A DNA stretch of 7,227 bases, taken from NCBI GenBank assembly GCA_021827225.1, contig JAKAXG010000213.1:1-7227 (forward strand). The letters are read 5' to 3'. Of this stretch, positions 1 through 5,135 are shown piece after piece (the stretch's first letter is position 1; every line of letters starts with the position of its first letter). The notes beneath the pieces are model-generated. The model was not told the DNA's origin. It saw only the letters and a program-made list of their open reading frames with translations, and made no database searches. Made by a program: the position numbers and the translations under genes. Source of the stretch: Actinomycetes bacterium (GTDB lineage: Bacteria; Actinomycetota; Acidimicrobiia; Acidimicrobiales; Palsa-688).

Positions 1-2
1 GG

Positions 3-920
3 GTGGAGACCGGCAGCACGGTGGGGGTGGAGTTCGACCCCATGCTGGCCAAGGTCGTCGCCCACGCCCCCACCCGCAGCGAGGCGGCCGCCCGCCTGGC
101 CCTCGCCCTGGAGCGGAGCCGGATACGGGGGGTGACCACCAACCGGGACTTCCTGGTGGCGGTGCTGCGCAGCCCGGAGTTCCTGGCCGGCGACACCACC
201 ACCGACTTCATAACCCGCACCGCCACGCCGACGTCCCGGGTGGCGACCGAGGAGGAGGAACGGGCGGCGGCGGTGGCCGCCTGCCTGGTGCTGCGGCACC
301 GGGCCCGGGCCTCCGCCCCGGTGCTCGCCACCGTGCCCGCCGGCTGGCGCAACAGCGTCATGCCGGCCGAGCGGGTGGTCCTGCGCCGGGACGAGCGGGA
401 CGTGGCCGTGGACTACCGCTCCCGCCGCGACGGGGGGGTGGAGGTGGTGATCGGCGACTGGTCGGCTTCGGTGGCCCGGTGGCGTGTGGAGCCCGGCGCC
501 GGCCGCCCCGACGATCACCGCTCCGCCGGGTTCGGGCGGGAGGTGACCTTCGAGATGCACGGCCGGTCCCACCGCTTCGACGTGGCGGTGCACGGCGGGA
601 CGGTCTACGCCCAGGGTCCGGCCGGCGACCTGCGCTTCGAGATCCGGCCCCGCTTCCCCGCCGCCGGGGCCGGCGTCCCCGAGGGCGGCCTGCTGGCCCC
701 CATGCCCGGGCGGGTGCTGGCCGTCGCCGTGTCGGAGGGGGAGGACGTCGAGGCCGGTCAACTGCTGATGGTGGTGGAGGCGATGAAGATGGAGCACCGG
801 GTGACCGCCCCGCACGCCGGCCGGGTGGCCGAGGTGCGGGCCCGCGCCGGCGAGCAGGTGAGCGGCGGGGACCTGCTGGTCGTGCTGGACTCGCACCACT
901 CGCCGGTGGTGGGATCATGA
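3..920 (+). CDS. Acyl-CoA carboxylase alpha (biotin carboxylase/BCCP) subunit, C-terminal part, 5' truncated
   Basis: This is the last 305 residues of a biotin-dependent acyl-CoA carboxylase alpha chain; the open frame runs off the left edge, so the true start and the ATP-grasp core are outside. Residues 1-70 match the end of the biotin carboxylase C-terminal domain (FDPMLAKV near residue 12, then RGVTTNRDFL and GDTTTDF). Residues 90-225 would be the poorly conserved linker that contacts the carboxyltransferase subunit. Residues 230-298 form a biotinyl/lipoyl carrier domain opening with LLAPMPGRV and holding the biotinylation motif EAMKM; the target lysine is residue 262 (codon 786-788). In this family CO2 is fixed onto biotin and passed to a partner beta subunit that carboxylates an acyl-CoA (propionyl-, methylcrotonyl- or geranyl-CoA type); the substrate cannot be read from this part. 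No beta subunit lies in the window, so it is presumably upstream. The TGA stop overlaps the next ATG. Family assignment is firm, substrate open. Confidence 0.93.
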   Translation: METGSTVGVEFDPMLAKVVAHAPTRSEAAARLALALERSRIRGVTTNRDFLVAVLRSPEFLAGDTTTDFITRTATPTSRVATEEEERAAAVAACLVLRHRARASAPVLATVPAGWRNSVMPAERVVLRRDERDVAVDYRSRRDGGVEVVIGDWSASVARWRVEPGAGRPDDHRSAGFGREVTFEMHGRSHRFDVAVHGGTVYAQGPAGDLRFEIRPRFPAAGAGVPEGGLLAPMPGRVLAVAVSEGEDVEAGQLLMVVEAMKMEHRVTAPHAGRVAEVRARAGEQVSGGDLLVVLDSHHSPVVGS

Positions 921-2683
921 GCCGCCCAGCGGTGCGCATCGCCAACTGCAGCGGGTTCTACGGGGACCGGCTGGCCGCCGCCCGGGAGATGGTCGACGGC
1001 GGCCCCATCGACGTGCTGAGCGGCGACTGGCTGGCGGAGCTGACCATGCTGATCCTGGCCAAGAACCAGCTCCGCGACCCGGCGTCCGGTTACGCCCGCA
1101 CCTTCGTCACCCAGATGGAGCAGGTGATGGGCGACTGCCTGGATCGGGGCATCAAGGTCGTCTCCAACGCCGGGGGCCTCTCGCCGCGCGGCTGCGCCGC
1201 CGCGGTGCAGGAGGTGGCTGACCGCCTGGGGCTGTCCCCGGTGGTCGCCTACGTGGAGGGCGACGACCTCCTGCCCCGGCTGGAGGACCTCCGCGCCGCC
1301 GGGGTGGAGCTGGCCCACATGGAGACCGGCGAGCCGCTGGGCGACCGCCCGGTGCTGACGGCCAACGCCTACCTGGGCGGGTGGGGCATCGCCGATGCCC
1401 TCCGGCGGGGGGCCGACATCGTCATCACCGGCCGGGTCACCGACGCCGCGCTGGTGGTGGGACCGGCGGCGTGGCATCACGGCTGGGCCGGCGACGACTG
1501 GGACCGGCTGGCCGGGGCGGTGGTGGCCGGCCACGTGATCGAGTGCGGTGCCCAGGCCACCGGGGGGAACTACGCGTTCTTCACCGAGATACCGGGCCTG
1601 GAGCATCCCGGTTTCCCGATCGCCTGCGTGGAGGAGGACGGCTCATCGGTCATCACCAAGCACCCCGGGCACGGTGGTGCGGTGACGGTCGGGACGGTGA
1701 CCGCCCAGCTGCTGTACGAGATCGGCGCCCCGGCCTACGCCAACCCGGACGTGACCGCCCGGTTCGACTCCATCCGCCTGACCCAGGAGGGCCCGGACCG
1801 GGTGCGCATCTCCGGTGTGCGGGGCGACTCGCCGCCCGAGACGACCAAGGTCGCCCTCAACTACCAGGGGGGGTGGCGCTCGACCACCACCCTCTACCTG
1901 ACCGGCCTGGACGTCGAGGCCAAGGCGGCCCTGGTCGAGGCGGCGCTGTGGCGGTCCGTGCCGGGGGGCAGGGAGGCGTTCCAGTCGGTGGACGTGTCGC
2001 TGGCCCGCACCGACCTCGAGGATCCGGCCACCAACGAGCAGGCCACCGCCACGCTTCGCATAACGGTCAAGGACCCCGACGAGCGCAAAGTGGGCCGGGC
2101 GTTCTCCAGCCGGGTGACGGAGCTGGCGCTGGCCTCCTATCCGGGCCTCTACGGCGGCGGTCTCACCGCCGGGGCGTCCGCCTACGGCGTCTACTGGCCG
2201 GCGGTGGTGCCGGCCCCGCTCGTGTGGCAGGAGGTCGTCGTGGCCGGGGCCGGGCGCACCGTGGTGGAGCCGGTCCCGGCCCCGTCACCGCCGGTCGTGG
2301 CCGACGTCGAGCCGGTGACGGCCGGCCCGGCGCCGGGCGGACCAACCCGGCGGGCACCGCTCGGCACCCTCTTCGGCGCCCGCTCCGGGGACAAGGGCGG
2401 CAACGCCAACCTGGGGGTGTGGGCCCGCTCCGACGCCGCCTACGCCTGGCTGTCCGAATGGTTGACCGCCGCCCGCCTCGAGGAGCTGCTCCCCGAGACG
2501 GCCGGGCTGGCGGTCCACCGCTACGAGCTGGCCAACCTGCGGGCCCTGAACTTCGTGATCGTGGGCCTGCTCGGCGAGGGCGTGGCGTCGAGCACCCGCA
2601 TGGACGGCCAGGCCAAGAGCCTGGGCGAGTGGTGGCGGGCCCGTCACGCCGACATCCCCGAGGCCCTCTTCGGGGCCGGCTAG
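917..2683 (+). CDS. AtuA-like (DUF1446) acyclic terpene utilization family protein
   Basis: 588 residues, starting at the ATG of an ATGA overlap with the upstream carboxylase stop, preceded by a purine-rich GGTGGTGGGATC that can act as a weak ribosome site. The long in-frame extension upstream lies inside the carboxylase gene and is rejected. Residues 5-440 are the DUF1446/AtuA core, with SGFYGDR (12-18), SGDWLAELTM (35-44), SNAGGLSP (83-90), ANAYLGGWG (149-157), ITGRVTDAALVVGP (170-183) and an ECGAQATGGNYAFF block (209-222). A Pro/Ala/Val-rich linker (about 449-480) leads to the small AtuA C-terminal domain (481-585) with GARSGDKGGNANLG (487-500) and NFVIVGLLGEGV (545-556). AtuA is part of the Pseudomonas acyclic-terpene (citronellol/geraniol) cluster, next to a geranyl-CoA carboxylase; its biochemical activity is, as far as I know, unsettled. 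Overlap with a carboxylase subunit fits that context, but terpene use is not shown; branched-chain acyl-CoA breakdown is equally possible. No signal peptide is visible, so it is presumably cytosolic. Confidence 0.92.
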   Translation: MSRPAVRIANCSGFYGDRLAAAREMVDGGPIDVLSGDWLAELTMLILAKNQLRDPASGYARTFVTQMEQVMGDCLDRGIKVVSNAGGLSPRGCAAAVQEVADRLGLSPVVAYVEGDDLLPRLEDLRAAGVELAHMETGEPLGDRPVLTANAYLGGWGIADALRRGADIVITGRVTDAALVVGPAAWHHGWAGDDWDRLAGAVVAGHVIECGAQATGGNYAFFTEIPGLEHPGFPIACVEEDGSSVITKHPGHGGAVTVGTVTAQLLYEIGAPAYANPDVTARFDSIRLTQEGPDRVRISGVRGDSPPETTKVALNYQGGWRSTTTLYLTGLDVEAKAALVEAALWRSVPGGREAFQSVDVSLARTDLEDPATNEQATATLRITVKDPDERKVGRAFSSRVTELALASYPGLYGGGLTAGASAYGVYWPAVVPAPLVWQEVVVAGAGRTVVEPVPAPSPPVVADVEPVTAGPAPGGPTRRAPLGTLFGARSGDKGGNANLGVWARSDAAYAWLSEWLTAARLEELLPETAGLAVHRYELANLRALNFVIVGLLGEGVASSTRMDGQAKSLGEWWRARHADIPEALFGAG

Positions 2684-2705
2684 CCGCCTCCCCGCGCGGC
2701 CCGGC
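2662..2705. other. Convergent gene junction with a small hairpin and a 10-bp palindrome at the stop codon
   Basis: The two convergent genes are separated by only 22 bp. The last codons of the AtuA-like gene can form a short stem (GGCCC at 2662-2666 with GGGCC at 2673-2677). The stop codon sits inside a perfect 10-bp palindrome, CGGCTAGCCG (2677-2686). AGCCG (2682-2686) can also pair with CGGCT (2703-2707). No U-tract follows on either strand. This could help terminate transcription in both directions, but such short GC-rich stems arise easily by chance at this base composition. Confidence 0.25.
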
Positions 2706-4139
2706 TCAGCGGACCACCGCGGCCAGGGCGTCGAGGTGGCGCTGCATCCGGTGGCGGGCCAGGTCCCGGTCGCCGGCGGCCACCGAGGCGGCGATGCCCG
2801 AATGGGCCCGCAGTACCTCGGCGCGGACCCGGTCCCGGTCGTCGGGGGCCAGCCGCTCGATCTGGTGCAGCCGGCTCAACCGGATCAGCACCAGCGCCAC
2901 CAGCTCCAGCACCCGGTTGGCGGCCGCCCCGGCGAGCACGGCGTGCAGGTCCAACGAGCCGACGGCCTCCTGGTCCTCCCCGCCGGCCGCCTCCCGGTCC
3001 AGGGCGTCCTGCATGAGGGCCCGGCCGGCGGCGTCGATGCGGTCGACGGCCAGCTGCACCAGCGCCACCTCCACCCCGGTGCGCAGCTCGCTCAGCTGGG
3101 CCAGCTCCATCTTCTGCCGGGCCAGGTAGATGGCGGCCACGTCGGTGACGGCGGTGGTCCCCGGCTCCACCACGAACAGCCCCCCGCCCGGACCGCGGCG
3201 CATGCGGGCGATCTGGTGGTACTCCAGTAGCCGCACCGCCTCTCTCAGAACCGCCCGGCTGACCTTCTCCCGGTCGATGAGCTCGGTCTCGGTGCCGATC
3301 AGATCCCCCGGCTGCAGGCCCTTGGCCACCACCGTCTGGGCGATGCCGCGGGCCACCCCCTCGGCCAGCTTCCGGGTGCCGGCGGCGTCGACCAGGGTCG
3401 ACTGGGGCAGGACCTGCCGGGTGCTGCGGCGCCGGCGCAGGTAGTCGGCCTCGGCCTCCAGGTGGACCCGCATCCGCCGGCGGGCGGTGGCCGCGTCACC
3501 GTCGATCACCGCCTGGGCGATCCGGCTGTGGGCGTGGCCGATCTCCTCCACGTTGCCGACCGTCTTCCAGTTGGTGGAGTACAGGGTGGCGACCCGGTTG
3601 AGCACCTCCACGAACAGCACCAGGGCCGGGTTGCGGCTGCTGGCCGCCACCAGGCGGTGAAGGGCCCGGGGGTCGGGCCCGAGCTCGGACGGCTCGCCGT
3701 CGACGAAGCGGCGCAGGTCGACCAGGTCCTCCTCCTCGAGCCGGCGCGACGCCAGCTCGCAGGCCACCTCCTCCAGCACGACGCGGGCCTCGAACACCTC
3801 GTCAAGGCGGGCGTCGACCCGGTGCAGGTACAGCACCACCGCCTCGATCACCGCCTCCACGGTCGGCTCGGTGATCACCAGACCGCCGCCCGGCCCCCGC
3901 CGGGTGCGGGCCACCTCCTGGTGCTCGACCAACCTGACGGCCTCCCGGAACACGGCCCGGCTGACCTGGTAGCGCTCGAGCAGCTCGGCCTCCGCGCCGA
4001 GCACCTCGCCGACCGGCCACCCCATGGCCATGACGTCCTCGACGATGCGGTCGGCGAGCAGCGCCGCCCGCTTGGCCTTGACGCCCGGCCCGGGTCTGGA
4101 CGGCAGTTCGGCGGTCACCGACCGGGCGGGTTCGGGCAT
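2706..4139 (-). CDS. Tandem GntR/FadR-family transcriptional regulator with two wHTH-FCD units in one chain
   Basis: 477 residues, about twice the usual 220-250 of a FadR-subfamily regulator, because the unit is duplicated. Unit 1 has a GntR winged helix (about 26-92; recognition helix VSRAVFREAVRLVE, wing RRGPGGGLVITEP) and an FCD ligand domain (about 108-235). Unit 2 repeats this: winged helix about 257-326 (VSRAVLREAVRLLE, RRGPGGGLFVVEP) and FCD about 345-472. Both FCD halves keep three histidines where the family usually binds metal or ligand: His161, His204, His226, and His399, His446, His468. Neither half looks degenerate. GntR regulators normally bind DNA as homodimers, so this chain may act as a built-in pseudo-dimer (inference). 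FCD regulators typically sense organic acids or related metabolites. The ATG at 4139 is chosen because a longer frame would overlap the divergent hydrolase and a -10-like TATCGT lies 6 nt upstream. Divergent placement suggests control of itself and the hydrolase, possibly also the acyl-CoA genes it converges on. Confidence 0.93.
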   Translation of the reverse strand: MPEPARSVTAELPSRPGPGVKAKRAALLADRIVEDVMAMGWPVGEVLGAEAELLERYQVSRAVFREAVRLVEHQEVARTRRGPGGGLVITEPTVEAVIEAVVLYLHRVDARLDEVFEARVVLEEVACELASRRLEEEDLVDLRRFVDGEPSELGPDPRALHRLVAASSRNPALVLFVEVLNRVATLYSTNWKTVGNVEEIGHAHSRIAQAVIDGDAATARRRMRVHLEAEADYLRRRRSTRQVLPQSTLVDAAGTRKLAEGVARGIAQTVVAKGLQPGDLIGTETELIDREKVSRAVLREAVRLLEYHQIARMRRGPGGGLFVVEPGTTAVTDVAAIYLARQKMELAQLSELRTGVEVALVQLAVDRIDAAGRALMQDALDREAAGGEDQEAVGSLDLHAVLAGAAANRVLELVALVLIRLSRLHQIERLAPDDRDRVRAEVLRAHSGIAASVAAGDRDLARHRMQRHLDALAAVVR

Positions 4140-4145
4140 CGGCTC

Positions 4146-4151
4146 ACGATA
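4146..4151 (-). promoter_or_regulatory. Predicted -10 element (TATCGT) giving a leaderless transcript of the tandem GntR gene
   Basis: On the minus strand TATCGT matches the actinobacterial TANNNT -10 consensus and is followed by exactly 6 nt and then the ATG. Transcription would therefore begin at or next to the A of the start codon, giving a leaderless mRNA. No convincing -35 hexamer is seen 16-18 bp upstream, which is common for such promoters. The alternative is a leadered message using the GGGGG stretch (4152-4156 on this strand) as a weak ribosome site about 12 nt from the ATG. Confidence 0.5.
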
Positions 4152-4207
4152 CCCCCGGCCCGCCACGGCGACGCGGAGTGGTAGCAATGAGCGGTCAGCC
4201 CCACCCG

Positions 4208-4214
4208 AAGGGAG
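4208..4214 (+). promoter_or_regulatory. Shine-Dalgarno site of the dienelactone hydrolase gene
   Basis: AAGGGAG lies 7 nt before the ATG at 4222 and is the best ribosome-binding sequence in the window. It fixes the start of the hydrolase and rules out the longer in-frame extension that begins inside the divergent regulator gene. Confidence 0.8.
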
Positions 4215-4221
4215 ACCCCAC

Positions 4222-4941
4222 ATGGCCGAGACAGTCCAACTGAGCACCCCCGACGGGGACATGGCCCTCTACGACGCCGAGCCGGCCGGCAGCCCTGTCG
4301 CCGCGGTGATCGTCATCCAGGAGGCCTTCGGTGTCAACGACCACATCGAGGACGTGACCCGCCGGTTTGCAACTGAAGGTTACCGAGCGGTGTCCCCTCA
4401 CCTGTTCCACCGCAGCGGGGACCCGGTGCTCAGCTACGACGACATCAGCCAGGTGATGCCCCACATGCAGGCGATGAGCGAGCGGGGCCTGGCCGACGAC
4501 CTCGACGCCACCCTCGCCTACCTGGCCGGGTCGGGCTTCGAGCGGCGCCGGGTCGGCATCGTCGGCTTCTGCATGGGCGGCACGGTGGCCTTCACCGCCG
4601 CGGTGCGCTACCCGCTCGGGGCGGCGGTGACGTTCTACGGCGGCGGCATCGCCAGCGGGCGCTTCGGCAGCCCGCCCCAGACGGAGATGGCCCCCGGCCT
4701 GCAGACCCCGTGGCTGGGGCTCTACGGCGACCGGGACCACAGCATCCCCGCCGAGGAGGTGGAGCAGCTGCGCGAGGCGGCGAAGGGCGCGGCCGTGCCG
4801 ACCGAGATCGTCCGTTATCCCGAGGCCGAGCACGGCTTCCACTGCGACGCCCGGCCCTCCTACCACCGGGCCTCGGCGGAGGACGCGTGGCGCCGCACCC
4901 TGGCCTGGTTCGCCACCCACCTCGAGCGGGCCGCCGGCTGA
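4222..4941 (+). CDS. Dienelactone hydrolase family alpha/beta hydrolase
   Basis: 239 residues, the usual length for the family. The start is fixed by AAGGGAG 7 nt upstream. Features of the dienelactone hydrolase fold are QEAFGVN (33-39, with Glu34 in the place of the glutamate that gates the nucleophile), the nucleophile elbow GFCMGG with Cys117, the acid residue in GDRD (Asp172, less likely Asp170) and the base in AEHGFH (His204). The Cys-Asp-His triad is therefore complete. Classical members open 4-carboxymethylene-but-2-en-4-olide to maleylacetate in chlorocatechol breakdown, but many relatives act on other lactones or esters, so the substrate is unknown. No signal peptide is seen, so it is probably cytosolic. 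No other aromatic-degradation gene is present. It is divergent from the tandem GntR gene across 82 bp and is the likeliest regulated target. Codons 49-53 all end in A or T, odd for this gene. Confidence 0.93.
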   Translation: MAETVQLSTPDGDMALYDAEPAGSPVAAVIVIQEAFGVNDHIEDVTRRFATEGYRAVSPHLFHRSGDPVLSYDDISQVMPHMQAMSERGLADDLDATLAYLAGSGFERRRVGIVGFCMGGTVAFTAAVRYPLGAAVTFYGGGIASGRFGSPPQTEMAPGLQTPWLGLYGDRDHSIPAEEVEQLREAAKGAAVPTEIVRYPEAEHGFHCDARPSYHRASAEDAWRRTLAWFATHLERAAG

Positions 4942-5083
4942 AGCCCACCCCCCGGATCACGCCGGCCTGTCCGGTAATTCCGTTCCGGGTGGCTGGTCCG
5001 CTTCCGCGGCGAGGGCTACGCTCTCCGGCGGCGATGGATGGGAGGCGCATCGGCGGTTTCTGCAGGCTCGCTCACCGTGTCGG

Positions 5084-5119
5084 GGGCGGCGGGACGCCCG
5101 CGCCCGGCTGACCCTTTTT
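5084..5119 (+). terminator. Possible intrinsic terminator downstream of the hydrolase gene
   Basis: GGGCG (5084-5088) pairs with CGCCC (5101-5105). After a one-base bulge, CGGG (5090-5093) pairs with CCCG (5097-5100) around a 3-nt loop, giving a 9-bp GC stem. A run of five T lies at 5115-5119, about nine bases after the stem, which is further than in a canonical terminator. It sits some 140 bp after the hydrolase stop and immediately before the -10-like element of the next gene. It could instead be chance pairing in GC-rich DNA. Confidence 0.35.
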
Positions 5120-5121
5120 CC

Positions 5122-5127
5122 TACCCT
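5122..5127 (+). promoter_or_regulatory. Predicted -10 element (TACCCT) of the acyltransferase gene, leaderless or nearly so
   Basis: TACCCT fits TANNNT and ends 8 nt before the ATG at 5136, so the transcript should start at or within 1-2 nt of the start codon. No Shine-Dalgarno sequence precedes the ATG, consistent with a leaderless message. The in-frame TTG at 5127 overlaps this element and would then not be transcribed, which supports the ATG as start. Confidence 0.5.
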
Positions 5128-5135
5128 TGGACTCA

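Larger units (their letters stand above)
4140..4221. promoter_or_regulatory. 82-bp divergent control region between the tandem regulator and the hydrolase
   Basis: This is the only non-coding DNA between two divergent genes and so the natural place for the regulator's operator. Toward the regulator it holds the TATCGT element. Toward the hydrolase it holds an imperfect -10-like TAGCAA (4182-4187). It also holds two similar direct copies, GAGTGGTAGC (4176-4185) and GAGCGGTCAGC (4189-4199), starting 13 bp apart. I do not see the usual GntR/FadR inverted repeat (TGGT-NNN-ACCA type); only a TGGT half is present at 4179-4182. The operator assignment is a guess from position. Confidence 0.4.
4942..5135. 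other. 194-bp non-coding stretch between hydrolase and acyltransferase genes
   Basis: No convincing gene is found here. A 25-codon frame at 5034-5111 has no ribosome site and no recognisable product. The stretch holds the possible terminator hairpin and T-run near its right end, the TACCCT element just before the acyltransferase, and a small A/T-containing pocket (GGTAATTCCGTT, 4973-4984) flanked by CCGG copies. Confidence 0.6.

Noticed and set aside
479..916. In-frame N-terminal extension of the AtuA-like protein
   Set aside because: It lies wholly inside the carboxylase gene in another frame, is Arg/Gly/Pro-rich in the manner of GC shadow frames, and AtuA homology begins at the ATG at 917.
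1381..3129. 582-codon plus-strand frame crossing the AtuA-like gene and the convergent regulator
   Set aside because: It has low-complexity Arg/Gly/Pro content and spans two well-supported genes in other frames; it is a GC shadow.
4024..4221. 66-residue N-terminal extension of the hydrolase
   Set aside because: It overlaps the divergent regulator coding region; the Shine-Dalgarno sequence and family length both fit the ATG at 4222.
4140..4262. 41-residue N-terminal extension of the regulator starting inside the hydrolase gene
   Set aside because: It would overlap the divergent hydrolase and its ribosome site, while the ATG at 4139 has a well-placed -10-like element and starts just before the conserved domain.
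4971..4988. CCGG-flanked A/T pocket as an operator or hairpin
   Set aside because: The inverted repeat has a bulge and only about six pairs, so it is too weak to call a site.
5034..5111. 25-codon frame in the hydrolase-acyltransferase gap
   Set aside because: There is no ribosome site, no similarity I recognise and chance-level length; it runs through the possible terminator hairpin.
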